Part shown: one piece after another, positions 41,082 to 51,110 of the stretch
Layout: each line of letters opens with the position of its first letter
How positions within the stretch are numbered: position 1 is the first letter of the stretch
NCBI RefSeq assembly: GCF_017349295.1
Contig: NZ_JAFMPK010000044.1
Location: forward strand, 109,672-173,671
Reading direction: 5' to 3'
DNA from: Myceligenerans salitolerans
GTDB lineage: Bacteria > Actinomycetota > Actinomycetes > Actinomycetales > Cellulomonadaceae
DNA: 64,000 bases
The notes under the pieces: generated by a model
Told to the model about the DNA's origin: nothing
The model's input: the letters and a program-made list of their open reading frames with translations, nothing else
Databases searched by the model: none
Made by a program: the position numbers and the translations under genes

Positions 41082-42878
41082 GTGCAACGAGAGAAGAAGG
41101 TGCGCGCGGGAGTCGCGGCCGGAGCGACGGGGGCGCTGGTCGCCGCGTCGGCTCTGGTGGCTCTGGCGGCCGCGCCGTCCGCCACCGCGGCAGTGGGCAA
41201 CCCCTACGAGGGGGCCACGCAGTACGTCAACCCCGACTGGCGTGAGGATGTTCTGGAGGCCGCCGACGTGGCCGGCGGCTCGCTCGGCGAGGACATGCGC
41301 GCGATCGCGGACGAGCCGACGTTCGTGTGGATGGACCGCATCCAGGCCATTGAGGGCATCGACCGGCAGCACGGTCTGGAATGGCACCTCGACCAGGCCG
41401 TCGCGCAGGCCGGCAGCAGCCCGCTGGTCTTCAACATCGTCATCTACGACCTGCCCGGCCGCGACTGCTTCGCCCTGGCGTCGAACGGCGAACTGCCCGC
41501 CACGGACGAGGGCATGGAGCGTTACAAGACCGAGTACATCGACGCGATCGTCGAGATCCTCGACCGTCCGGAGTACGAGAACCTGCGGATCTCGGCAGTG
41601 ATCGAGCCCGACTCACTGCCCAACATGGTGACGAACATGTCCCACCAGCCGTGCCAGGAGGCGGCGCCGTACTACCGCGAAGGTGTGCGGTACGCCCTCG
41701 ACCGGCTGCACGAGGTCGGCAACGTCTACTCGTACATCGACGCGGCACACTCGGGCTGGCTCGGCTGGCCGGACAACGCGAGCGGCAGCGCGCAGGAGTT
41801 CGCGAGCGTCGTCGAGGGCTCGACCTACGGCTGGGACGCCGTGGCGGGCTTCGTCACCAACACGGCGAACTCGACGCCGCTCGAGGAGCCGTTCCTCACC
41901 AACCCCAACCTGCAGGTCGGGAGCGGTCAGGTGCGCTCGGCGGAGTACTACGAGTGGAACCCGGACTTCGACGAGATCGACTGGACCGCGGATTTGTACG
42001 ACCGGATGGTGGCCCAGGGCGCTCCATCCCGCATCGGCATGCTGATCGACACGTCCCGTAACGGCTGGGGCGGATCGGAGCGCCCGACGTCGGTGTCGTC
42101 GTCGAGCGATCTCAACACCTACGTGAACGAGTCCCGCGTGGACCGTCGCACCCACCGCGGTGCCTGGTGCAACCCCGACGGCGCCGGCATCGGCGAGCGT
42201 CCGACCGTGTCGCCGTCCGGCTACGCGGAGTCGCACCTGCACGCCTTCGTGTGGGTGAAGCCGCCGGGCGAGTCCGACGGGGCCTCCGAGGAGATCCCGA
42301 ACGACGAGGGCAAGAGCTTCGACCGCATGTGCGACCCGACCTACCAGGCGGACAAGCTCGGCGGTGCCTACACGGGTGCGTTGCCGAACGCCCCGCTGTC
42401 GGGCTGGTGGTTCCAGGACCAGTTCGAGATGCTCGTGGCGAACGCCTACCCGCCGATCGGCGACGGCGGTCCCGACCCGGACCCGACGGACGACCCCACG
42501 GACGACCCGACCGACGACCCGACGGATGACCCGACCGACGATCCGACCGATGACCCCACCGACGACCCCACCGACGACCCGGGCACCGGTGACTGCGTGG
42601 CCACGCTCGAGGTGGTGAACGACTGGGGCAGCGGCTTCCAGGGCCAGATCACCGTCACCGGCGGCTCGGGCGGCACCAGCGGCTGGACCACCCAGTTCAC
42701 ACTGCCCACGGGCACGACGATCGGCAGCCTGTGGAACGCGGACTACTCCGTCAACGGCTCCACCGTCACCGCGAGCGACGTCGGCTGGAACGGCACGCTG
42801 AACGCCGGCCAGTCGACCTCCTTCGGCTTCACCGCCAACGGCACCGCACCGAGCTCGACCGCGGTGACGTGTTCCTGA
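41082..42878 (+). CDS. Secreted GH6 cellulase (cellobiohydrolase-type) with DPTD linker and CBM2
   Basis: A 598-residue secreted enzyme from the GTG at 41082 (GGGAGGG upstream). A signal peptide of about 36 residues ends at APSATAAV. The GH6 domain (about 37-450) contains PLVFNIVIYDLPGRDCFALAS, ISAVIEPDSLPNMVTN with likely catalytic acid Asp177, and GGAYTGALPNAPLSGWWFQDQFEMLVANA. The long loops and VKPPGESDG / WNPDFDEIDW fit the processive, non-reducing-end exo-cellulase group. A 12-base tandem repeat codes the DPTD linker (about 462-500). CBM2 (WGSGFQGQITVTGGSGGTSG to the last Cys) binds cellulose. The only plant-polymer gene in the window. Confidence 0.93.
   Translation: MQREKKVRAGVAAGATGALVAASALVALAAAPSATAAVGNPYEGATQYVNPDWREDVLEAADVAGGSLGEDMRAIADEPTFVWMDRIQAIEGIDRQHGLEWHLDQAVAQAGSSPLVFNIVIYDLPGRDCFALASNGELPATDEGMERYKTEYIDAIVEILDRPEYENLRISAVIEPDSLPNMVTNMSHQPCQEAAPYYREGVRYALDRLHEVGNVYSYIDAAHSGWLGWPDNASGSAQEFASVVEGSTYGWDAVAGFVTNTANSTPLEEPFLTNPNLQVGSGQVRSAEYYEWNPDFDEIDWTADLYDRMVAQGAPSRIGMLIDTSRNGWGGSERPTSVSSSSDLNTYVNESRVDRRTHRGAWCNPDGAGIGERPTVSPSGYAESHLHAFVWVKPPGESDGASEEIPNDEGKSFDRMCDPTYQADKLGGAYTGALPNAPLSGWWFQDQFEMLVANAYPPIGDGGPDPDPTDDPTDDPTDDPTDDPTDDPTDDPTDDPTDDPGTGDCVATLEVVNDWGSGFQGQITVTGGSGGTSGWTTQFTLPTGTTIGSLWNADYSVNGSTVTASDVGWNGTLNAGQSTSFGFTANGTAPSSTAVTCS
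42488..42583 (+). repeat. 12-base tandem repeat coding the DPTD linker
   Basis: About eight imperfect copies of GACGACCCSACS encode (D-D-P-T)n. Third-position changes between copies show purifying selection on the peptide. It is a flexible spacer between catalytic and binding domains. Confidence 0.85.
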
Positions 42879-42911
42879 TCCAGGTCTGACACCCTGTCGC
42901 ACCGGCATGAG

Positions 42912-42985
42912 GGACCCGTCGGTCCCCGGCGGGCACGCGGGACGAGATCCTGTCTCGCACGTGCCCGCCGGGGACCGACGGGTCC
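42912..42985. terminator. Very long hairpin between the cellulase and purD
   Basis: A perfect 26-bp inverted repeat (42912-42937 with 42960-42985). The 22-base loop contains a further CGAGA/TCTCG stem. It lies between convergent stops and can end transcription from both sides. Confidence 0.75.
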
Positions 42986-43017
42986 GAGGGCGTGCCCGGG
43001 CCCGTACCGGGCTCGCC

Positions 43018-44313
43018 TCAGGCGGGCACCGTGAGGGTCCCGGCGGCCGCCTTGGCCGCGATGTCCGTACGGTGCTGGGATCCTGCCAGAGAGATCTTCG
43101 CGACTGCCTCGTAGGCCTTGTCACGAGCGCCGGTGAGGTCCACGCCCAGGGCGACGACCGACAGGACCCGGCCTCCCGCCGAGACCAGTTCCCCGTCGTC
43201 GGACAGCCCCGTGCCGGCGTGCAGGACGTGCACACCGGCCACTTCCTCCGCGTCCGTGATCCCCGTGATCGCATCGCCCTTCCGGGACGACGCCGGGTAG
43301 CCGGCGGAGGCGACCACGACCGTGACCGCCGCCTCGTCGCGCCAGCGCAGCGGTTCCAGGTCGGCGAGCTCGCCACGAGCGGCGGCGAGCATCACCCGGC
43401 TCAGCGGCGTCACGAGGCGTGCCAGCACCGACTGGGTCTCCGGGTCCCCGAAGCGCGCGTTGAACTCGACCACCCGTATGCCGCGCGACGTGAGCGCGAG
43501 GCCGCAGTAGAGGACGCCGCTGAACGGAGTCCCACGGCGTGCCATCTCCTCGACGGTAGGCCGCGCGACACGGGACACCACCTCGTCCACGAGGCCCGGG
43601 GGCGCCCACGGGAGGGGGCTGTACGCGCCCATCCCACCGGTGTTCGGCCCCTCGTCGCCGTCGAAGACCCGCTTGAAGTCCTGGGCGGGCGCGAGGGGAA
43701 CGACGGTCACGCCGTCACACACGCAGAAGAGCGAGACCTCGGGCCCGTCGAGGTACTCCTCGACGACCACCCGGCCGGGACCGCCGTGGGCGTCGAGCGC
43801 GAGGCGCGCGTGCTCCAGCGCGGCACCCCTGTCCTCGGTGACGACGACCCCCTTGCCCGCGGCCAGACCGTCGTCCTTCACGACGTACGGAGCCCCGAAC
43901 GCGTCCAGGGCGGCGGCCACCTCGTCGAGGTCGGTGCAGACGTGCGCCATCGCGGTCGGCACGCCGGCCGCGGCCATGACGTCCTTGGCGAACGCCTTGC
44001 TGCCCTCCAGGCGCGCCGCCTCACCGCCAGGACCGAACACGGGGAACCCGGCCTCGCGCAAGGCGTCCCCGACGCCCGCCACGAGAGGGGCCTCCGGCCC
44101 GACGACGACGAGGTCCGCACCGATCTCGCGGGCGAGGGCGGTGACGGCCGCGCCGTCCTCGGCATCGACCGCGTGAGACGTGGCCTCCGCGGCGATACCC
44201 GGATTGCCGGGCGCGGCGTGGATCTCGTGGGCCTCGCCGCTCGCCGCCTCCGCGGTGAGTGCGTGGACGATGGCGTGCTCACGGGCGCCGGGCCCGACGA
44301 CGAGGATCTTCAC
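43018..44313 (-). CDS. purD: PurD, phosphoribosylamine-glycine ligase
   Basis: GAR synthetase, the second step of purine synthesis, 431 residues. MKILVVGPGAREHAIVHAL opens the protein. ATP-grasp features are PYVVKDDGLAAGKGVVV, VVVEEYLDGPEVSLF, TGGMGAYSPLPW and GVLYCGLALTSRGIRVVEFNARFGDPETQ. The Mg and nucleotide-binding residues of that fold are in place, and the length is standard. It follows purA by 24 bases on the same strand, so purA-purD form one transcript ended by the long hairpin at 42.9 kb. Confidence 0.97.
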   Translation of the reverse strand: MKILVVGPGAREHAIVHALTAEAASGEAHEIHAAPGNPGIAAEATSHAVDAEDGAAVTALAREIGADLVVVGPEAPLVAGVGDALREAGFPVFGPGGEAARLEGSKAFAKDVMAAAGVPTAMAHVCTDLDEVAAALDAFGAPYVVKDDGLAAGKGVVVTEDRGAALEHARLALDAHGGPGRVVVEEYLDGPEVSLFCVCDGVTVVPLAPAQDFKRVFDGDEGPNTGGMGAYSPLPWAPPGLVDEVVSRVARPTVEEMARRGTPFSGVLYCGLALTSRGIRVVEFNARFGDPETQSVLARLVTPLSRVMLAAARGELADLEPLRWRDEAAVTVVVASAGYPASSRKGDAITGITDAEEVAGVHVLHAGTGLSDDGELVSAGGRVLSVVALGVDLTGARDKAYEAVAKISLAGSQHRTDIAAKAAAGTLTVPA

Positions 44314-44337
44314 GGGGCTCCAGTGTAGGGACGCGGC

Positions 44338-45636
44338 TCAGTGTCCGCGCGCGTGGATCAGGTCGTGGATCGGGATGATCGCGTCACGCGCCGGCCCGAC
44401 GCCGATCGCGGAGATCCGCGTGCCGGACAGCTGCTCCAGCGCGTCGACGTACGCACGCGCGGCGGGCGGGAGGTCGCCGAGCGTACGGGCGCCCGAGATG
44501 TCCTCCCACCAGCCGTCGAGCTCCTCGTAGATCGGCTTCGCGTGGTGGAACGCCGTCTGGTCGGTGGGCATCTCGTCGTGCCGGACACCGTCGACGTCGT
44601 ACGCCACGCAGACCGGCACCTTCTCCAGGCCGGTCAGCACGTCGAGCTTCGTCAGCACGAGATCCGTGAGGCCGTTGACGCGCGAGGCGTAGCGGGCGAT
44701 GACCGCGTCGTACCAGCCGCACCGGCGCGGGCGGCCCGTCGTGGTGCCGTACTCGTGCCCGGCCTTGGCGAGGAACGCCCCCTTGTCGTCGAAGAGCTCC
44801 GTGGGGAACGGCCCCTCGCCGACACGTGTCGTGTAGGCCTTGACGACGCCGATCACCGAGTCGATCCGCGTGGGGCCGACGCCCGAACCGGTGACCGCCC
44901 CGCCCGCCGTCGCGTTGCTGCTCGTGACGAACGGGTAGGTGCCGTGATCGATGTCGAGCATCGTCGCCTGGCCCGCCTCGAACAGCACGTTCCTGCCCTC
45001 GTCCAGCGCCCGGTTCAGCTCCACCGACGTGTCGGCGACCATGGGGCGCAGGCGCTCGGCATGCTTCAGCAGCTCCTCGACCGTCTCGTCCACGTCCACG
45101 GCACGGCGGTTGTAGACCTTCACGAGCAGGTGGTTCTTCTGGTCCAGCGCGCCCTCGATCTTGGCGCGCAGGATCTTCTCGTCGAACAGGTCCCACATCC
45201 GCAGGCCCACACGGCTGATCTTGTCCGCGTAGGCGGGACCGATGCCGCGGCCGGTGGTCCCGATCCTGCGCTTGCCCAGGAACCGCTCGGTCACCTTGTC
45301 GATGGTGCGGTGGTAGGGCGCGATCACGTGCGCGCTGCCCGACACCAGCAGCCGCGAGACGTCCACGCCACGCGCCTCGAGGGCCTCGAGCTCCTCGAAC
45401 AGGACCTCGATGTCGACCACGACGCCGTTCGCGATCACCGGCGTGACGCCCGGCGACAGAATGCCGGACGGCAGCAGGTGCAGCGCGTACTTCTCGTCGC
45501 CGATGACGACGGTGTGGCCGGCGTTGTTCCCGCCGTTGAACTTCACCACATGGTCGACACGCGAACCCAGAAGATCGGTTGCCTTCCCCTTGCCCTCATC
45601 GCCCCACTGGGCACCGACGAGCACCACGCCTGGCAT
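44338..45636 (-). CDS. purA: PurA, adenylosuccinate synthase
   Basis: First step from IMP to AMP, using GTP and aspartate; 432 residues. The P-loop-like [17 protein letters not shown] with the catalytic Asp, [13 protein letters not shown] with the catalytic His, [14 protein letters not shown], and [14 protein letters not shown] for IMP/GTP binding are all present. It heads the purA-purD pair. Its start lies 86 bases from the DUF3151 stop, and the leader (45637-45722) shows no riboswitch pattern that I recognise. Confidence 0.97.
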   Translation of the reverse strand: MPGVVLVGAQWGDEGKGKATDLLGSRVDHVVKFNGGNNAGHTVVIGDEKYALHLLPSGILSPGVTPVIANGVVVDIEVLFEELEALEARGVDVSRLLVSGSAHVIAPYHRTIDKVTERFLGKRRIGTTGRGIGPAYADKISRVGLRMWDLFDEKILRAKIEGALDQKNHLLVKVYNRRAVDVDETVEELLKHAERLRPMVADTSVELNRALDEGRNVLFEAGQATMLDIDHGTYPFVTSSNATAGGAVTGSGVGPTRIDSVIGVVKAYTTRVGEGPFPTELFDDKGAFLAKAGHEYGTTTGRPRRCGWYDAVIARYASRVNGLTDLVLTKLDVLTGLEKVPVCVAYDVDGVRHDEMPTDQTAFHHAKPIYEELDGWWEDISGARTLGDLPPAARAYVDALEQLSGTRISAIGVGPARDAIIPIHDLIHARGH

Positions 45637-45722
45637 GGATTTCCCACCTTCTCGGGAGTTTGTTGAGCGACGGCGAGTTTACCTGCGACGGCCGACATCG
45701 ACGAAGGACGGGCATGGCCGCG

Positions 45723-46211
45723 TCAGCCGCGTGCGCCGGCCAGCGCCCGCACCTCGTCCGCGGACGTACCGGAATCGAGGAGGAACTGGCGGCAGCGGTC
45801 GCGTTCCTCCGTCTCGCCGATCAGGCCGGCGGCGTCGGAGAGGGCCAGCAGCGCTCGGAGGAAGCCCTGGTTCGGCACGTGTGCGGCGGGGACCGGACCC
45901 TGGCCGCGCCACCCGGCGCGGCGCAGGGCGTCCAGGCCGCGGTGATAGCCCGTTCGCGCGTACGCGTACGCCTCGACAGCCCCGGCGGGCGTGTTGCCCG
46001 TGCCGTCCGGACTGTTGCCCGCATCGTTGCCCACGGTGTTGCCCGCGGCGAGGGCGCGCTCGGCGAGGACGGCCCAGGCGAGGGACGACGCGGGGTGGCG
46101 TGCCGCCACGGCAGCGGGATCGTCACCGGCGGCGAGACCGGTGCGGACGTCGGGGAAGTCGTCGGGAAGCTCGACCGGGGCAGGGCCCGCGAGCAGGTTG
46201 TCATGGCTCAT
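45723..46211 (-). CDS. DUF3151 family protein with Asn/Gly-rich insert
   Basis: A 162-residue actinobacterial DUF3151 protein: LAGPAPVELPDDFPDVRTGLAAGDDPAAVAARHPASSLAWAVLAERAL, AYAYARTGYHRGLDALRRAGWRGQGPVPAAH and NQGFLRALLALSDAAGLIGETEERDRCRQFLLD. These are TPR-like helices with no known enzyme motif. Typical members are about 135-145 residues; the extra stretch GNTVGNDAGNSPDGTGNTP sits between helices and looks like a loop expansion. The gene often lies near purA or fba in related genomes, as here. Function unknown. Confidence 0.85.
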   Translation of the reverse strand: MSHDNLLAGPAPVELPDDFPDVRTGLAAGDDPAAVAARHPASSLAWAVLAERALAAGNTVGNDAGNSPDGTGNTPAGAVEAYAYARTGYHRGLDALRRAGWRGQGPVPAAHVPNQGFLRALLALSDAAGLIGETEERDRCRQFLLDSGTSADEVRALAGARG

Positions 46212-46328
46212 GAGGACATTCTCCCCTCTCCGGCCCCGGACTGTTCCATATTTCCCGGAAGGGTCCGATCCGGGCGAATCCTTCCACTCAGCCGGTGCGA
46301 TCGGCGATCTGTGGTTACTCTCGTGAAC

Positions 46329-46724
46329 ATGATCGAGATCGCGACGTCACCGACGACGACGACTCTCGTGATCGCCGGAGAGCTCGACCTGCAGGAACGG
46401 GACCAGTTTCCAGGCATCGCGGCTCGTGTCGTCGGTCTACGCCGTCAACTCCTGGTGATCGACATGTGCCGGGTCACCTTCATGGACTCGACCGGCGCGG
46501 CGTTCCTCATCTCGCTGGCGGATTCCGGCGCGAAGCGGGGCGGCGCGACGGTGATCCGCGGCGCCGACGAGCGGGACCTCTTCGTCCTCGAGGTGTGCGG
46601 TGCGATGGACCTGTTCCGGATCGACAACGAGCACCGGTGCGAACCGGCGACGCCGGCCACGGGGTTTCACGTCGTCACGCCACGGATGATCGCCGCGGAC
46701 AGGGTGGACCGCCGAGCGATGTAG
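46329..46724 (+). CDS. STAS-domain anti-sigma-factor antagonist 1
   Basis: A 131-residue single STAS domain from the ATG at 46329: TLVIAGELDLQERDQFPGI, then LLVIDMCRVTFMDSTGAAFLISLADSGAKRGG, where the Ser of MDST is the residue normally phosphorylated by an RsbW/SpoIIAB-type kinase. A short C-terminal stretch (HVVTPRMIAADRVDRRAM) is specific to this copy. The frame is open far upstream, but residues before MIEIATSP are not STAS-like. No good ribosome binding site is visible. It is divergent from DUF3151 and convergent with the second STAS gene. Confidence 0.87.
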   Translation: MIEIATSPTTTTLVIAGELDLQERDQFPGIAARVVGLRRQLLVIDMCRVTFMDSTGAAFLISLADSGAKRGGATVIRGADERDLFVLEVCGAMDLFRIDNEHRCEPATPATGFHVVTPRMIAADRVDRRAM

Positions 46725-46764
46725 CAGGCTGCGCGGCGGAGCCCGGCGGCTCGGGAAGACACCG

Positions 46765-47193
46765 TCAGTTCGTCGCCAGGTCCTCGTCGACGATCTCCAG
46801 CAGGTCACCGATCCGCGTCACCTCGAGCAGGAAACGGACGGTCGGCGGGGCGCGGAGCACCCGGACCTTGTGCGGGCTCCGGCTCGCGAGCCGGGCCAGG
46901 AACGCCACGCCGGACGAGTCCATGAACGTGACGTGATGGGCGTCGATCTCGACCGGGAGTCGCGACCCCTCGGCCTCGCTGATGGCGTTCTGCAGGTCGC
47001 CCGCGATCTTCGCGTCGATCTCCCCGGCGAGCACGAGCCGCGAACGCTGGTCGACGGTGAGGACGTGGACGCTCGCCGGCTCACCCAGGTCAGGATGGCC
47101 TGGTGCGTCCTGCGGCGCCGGCGGGGTGGCAGCCTGGTCGCGCGGACCCGCGGCCTGCGGTTCGCGGGTCGAGTCGTTGCGGTCGTCCTGCAC
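46765..47193 (-). CDS. STAS-domain anti-sigma-factor antagonist 2
   Basis: A 142-residue protein from the GTG at 47193, chosen because AAGGAG lies 6 bases upstream; the frame opens at 47265. A 45-residue disordered lead (PQAAGPRDQAATPPAPQDAP) precedes the STAS domain: SRLVLAGEIDAKIAGDLQNAI, VEIDAHHVTFMDSSGVAFLARLAS, with the phosphorylatable Ser in MDSS. It is divergent from the PP2C/kinase-like gene at 47371, so the pair probably form the antagonist and its switch enzyme. Confidence 0.87.
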   Translation of the reverse strand: MQDDRNDSTREPQAAGPRDQAATPPAPQDAPGHPDLGEPASVHVLTVDQRSRLVLAGEIDAKIAGDLQNAISEAEGSRLPVEIDAHHVTFMDSSGVAFLARLASRSPHKVRVLRAPPTVRFLLEVTRIGDLLEIVDEDLATN

Positions 47194-47370
47194 GGTTCTC
47201 CTTCCGAGGCGATCGGCTGCGGTCTCACGCTGTTGGCTGGGCTGCCATCGGCTCTGATATGTCATTGAGATGATAGAGGTCGGGCGTTCACCTCTCGGAC
47301 TGTCCCAATCTACGGTTGAATGTCCTGTTGGAACAGAGGCAACGCAGAGATTGTCGAAAGGGGGACGAGG

Positions 47371-49800
47371 ATGATAGGCAACATGTCCTGGTCGGTCCCC
47401 CCTGACGGCCCAGGTCAGGGTCGCACACCGCGCGTTCCCCCGCTTCCCGCCGGCCCGATGAACTCGGCCGTGAACCCGAACTCGTCGGCCCCGGACGCGA
47501 CGTCGCCCGTTGAGGAGAACTCGGTCTCACCGGACATTCCGGGCCATGACGAACCGCTCGCCGCCCCTCGTCGTGGCGATCCACCGCAGGCTCGCCGTCC
47601 GATGCCGCCGTCCGTCGGAGACCTGGTGCTGCGCGGCGCCGCGAGCATCGGGGTGCCGGTCTTTCTCACGGGTGCCTTCGAGGACGGGTTACCACTGCTG
47701 TGGGCCAACGAGGCATTCGAGAAATACGCCGACGTGCGTTTCACCGACCTCGCCGGCCGCAGACTCTCGGTACTCGGCGACCGCCTCGGCGACCCTGAGG
47801 ACGTCGACAGGCTGCGGGAGCACCTGGCCGCGGGCGAGGAAGTGCAGACGATGGCGCGCTCCGCCCTGCGCGGCGGGATGTCCGGGTGGGTACAGCTCAC
47901 CCTCACCCCGGCTCGTGCCGCCCATCACGGCCGCGTCACGCACTGGATCGGGATCAGCGTGGACGTGTCGGAGCACATGGAGCGCCAGGCGGCCCAGCTC
48001 GCCAGCCTCGCCATGGAGAACCGGCAGCGCGAGGACAGCGACCTCATCGCGCAGACGACGGAGCTGCTGGCGGACCTCGAGTACCCGTACGTCCTGCGCG
48101 ACATCGCCGAGCTGCTCGGCCACGTCGTGAAGTGGGCCGGCTTCTACGTGAACGACGACGGCCTCAAGCCCGCCGAGGGCATCGACGTCGCGAACCCGCC
48201 GTCGGGCCGCGGCCGGCGGCACGCCCGGTACGTCGCCGGGGACGACCAGTCGCGCGGCGGCCCGCACCGCGGTGTCCAGGACCAGCTCGGTGACACCACC
48301 TCCGCGGGTGACGCGACGACGGTGGCCCCGGGCCGGCTTCTCGAGGTGGTCGACAACGTCCAGGACCTTCTCGACGGCAAGGGTGACGAGCCGGTCACCC
48401 TGCATCTCGACATCCCGCACGCGCAGTACTCCGCGTCCGGCTGGCTGCAGCGCGAGCTGAACCGGCGCCTCACCGACGAGATGGGCGGGGTTCCCCGCAG
48501 CGTCGTCGTGCACCCCGTGGCCGGGCGGAAGAGCACGCTGGGCCTGCTGGTGGTGTGGCTGGCCGACGCCGGTGCGGACGAGGTGCTGTTCTACGAGGGC
48601 ACCGACGAGTCCGAGGAGGTCCGTGGGGTGCTCGAGGTGGTCGCGCGCCGGGCCGGGAACGCGATCGACAACGCCCGCCTGTACGCCCGCGAGCACCGGC
48701 TCGCCGAGACCCTGCAGCGCGCGATGCTGCCGGAGCAGGCCGACGTGCCCGGCCTCGACGTGTGGACCTACTACGCGCCCAACGCCGAGCACGCCCAGGT
48801 GGGTGGCGACTGGTACGACATCCTGCAGATCTCGACCGAGGTCGTCGGCCTCGTCATCGGCGATGTCGTCGGGCACGACGTCGAGGCCGCCGCCACCATG
48901 GGGCAGCTGCGCTCCGTGGTGCGGTCGTACGCGTTCGAGCTGTTCTCCCCCGGCCAGGTGCTCGAGAAGGTCGACCAGCTCGTCGCCGGGATGGGCATCC
49001 CGCGCTCGGCCAGCATGGTGTACGCGGCACTGCGCAAGAAGGGCACCGAGTGCCAGGCGATCGAGTACTCCCGGGCGGGACATCTCCCGCCCCTGCTGCT
49101 GCGTGGCGGCGAGGTCATCACCCTGGACCAGGGCGGGGGTGCGCTGGTCGGCTTCGGGTCCCGTGAGCGCACCACGGGAACGCACGACCTGCGCCCGGGC
49201 GACACCCTGCTCTTCTACACGGACGGGCTGATCGAGCGGCGCGACCGGCCTCTGCGCCTGGGGCTGGAGGCACTGCTGGAGACCGCCGCGGCGATCCAGG
49301 CGAAGGACGCGGCGGGGGTGGGCGAGGAGCTGCTGGCGCGGCTGGCCGACAAGCCGGAGGACGACGTCGCGATCGTCGTCGTGCGGGTTCCCGATCCCGA
49401 GGGTGACCGGGCTCAGCCGACGCTGTCGCCGCGGTGGCGGCGCTGGATGCTGCCGAGCGAGCCGTCGTCGATCGGGCGGGCCCGGCACGCGGTGCTCCGC
49501 ACCTGTCAGGCCTGGGGTATCGAGGAGTCCGCGCAGGCAGAGCTGGTGGTGTCGGAGCTGGTGGCGAACGGTGTGCTGCACGGATGGGGGCACATCGCCC
49601 TGCGGCTCTACGACACCGGCGAGGGTTTGCGGATCGAGGTCGAGGACTCCAACCCGGCGCCCCCCGTCGCGACGGACGGACATCCGAACCGGCTGGGCGG
49701 ATTCGGCATGCAGATCGTGGACCGCCTGGCCGAATGGGGCTGGCGTCCGTCCGGCACGGGAAAGCTGGTGTGGGCGAAGCTCCGCGACCAGGCGAAGTAG
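47371..49800 (+). CDS. PAS-GAF-PP2C(SpoIIE)-HATPase signalling protein
   Basis: An 809-residue soluble partner-switching protein from the ATG at 47371 (AGGGGGACGAGG upstream). Order: a disordered lead, PAS (about 95-195, FEDGLPLLWANEAFEKYADVRF), GAF (about 230-425, ending VVARRAGNAIDNARLYAREHRLAETLQRAMLP), SpoIIE-type PP2C phosphatase (about 445-665: VGGDWYDILQI, IGDVVGHDVEAAATMGQLRS, SRAGHLPPLLLR, GDTLLFYTDGLIERR) and a C-terminal HATPase_c kinase (about 690-805: VVSELVANGVLHGWGHIAL, GGFGMQIVDRLAEWGW). It can in principle both phosphorylate and dephosphorylate STAS proteins. The two STAS genes next door are likely substrates. Confidence 0.93.
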   Translation: MIGNMSWSVPPDGPGQGRTPRVPPLPAGPMNSAVNPNSSAPDATSPVEENSVSPDIPGHDEPLAAPRRGDPPQARRPMPPSVGDLVLRGAASIGVPVFLTGAFEDGLPLLWANEAFEKYADVRFTDLAGRRLSVLGDRLGDPEDVDRLREHLAAGEEVQTMARSALRGGMSGWVQLTLTPARAAHHGRVTHWIGISVDVSEHMERQAAQLASLAMENRQREDSDLIAQTTELLADLEYPYVLRDIAELLGHVVKWAGFYVNDDGLKPAEGIDVANPPSGRGRRHARYVAGDDQSRGGPHRGVQDQLGDTTSAGDATTVAPGRLLEVVDNVQDLLDGKGDEPVTLHLDIPHAQYSASGWLQRELNRRLTDEMGGVPRSVVVHPVAGRKSTLGLLVVWLADAGADEVLFYEGTDESEEVRGVLEVVARRAGNAIDNARLYAREHRLAETLQRAMLPEQADVPGLDVWTYYAPNAEHAQVGGDWYDILQISTEVVGLVIGDVVGHDVEAAATMGQLRSVVRSYAFELFSPGQVLEKVDQLVAGMGIPRSASMVYAALRKKGTECQAIEYSRAGHLPPLLLRGGEVITLDQGGGALVGFGSRERTTGTHDLRPGDTLLFYTDGLIERRDRPLRLGLEALLETAAAIQAKDAAGVGEELLARLADKPEDDVAIVVVRVPDPEGDRAQPTLSPRWRRWMLPSEPSSIGRARHAVLRTCQAWGIEESAQAELVVSELVANGVLHGWGHIALRLYDTGEGLRIEVEDSNPAPPVATDGHPNRLGGFGMQIVDRLAEWGWRPSGTGKLVWAKLRDQAK

Positions 49801-49820
49801 CTCACGCCGAACCCGTGGCC

Positions 49821-49858
49821 GTGCCGGGGTGGCGGCCGGTCACCGCCGCCCCCGGCAC
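49821..49858. terminator. Hairpin between the SpoIIE-type gene and aldolase
   Basis: A 9-bp outer stem (49821-49829 with 49850-49858) enclosing a GGCGG/CCGCC inner stem, between convergent stops. Confidence 0.6.
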
Positions 49859-49866
49859 GTTCCGGC

Positions 49867-50886
<1,020 letters not shown>

Positions 50887-51110
50887 CTGCTCCAGCTCCA
50901 AGTGGCTCGTGGTGTGGGCGGCCGTCGCTTCCAGGTCCGCCCGGGTATGCACCCACGATCTTATGCACGCCGGGGCACCGCGTCGTGACCGTCCACGACA
51001 AGAACCCCGGCCGCGGTTTGCGGTTCCCGGCCACCTCTCGCGCCGGCCAGCGGCACGGCCGCGTGCAAGGCCGAGGGCCGGGCACCCGGGACGATGGCGC
51101 CACGGACACG

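Noticed and set aside
42488..42583. Short regular repeats resembling a CRISPR array
   Set aside because: Twelve-base units in frame with no spacers; they code the DPTD linker.
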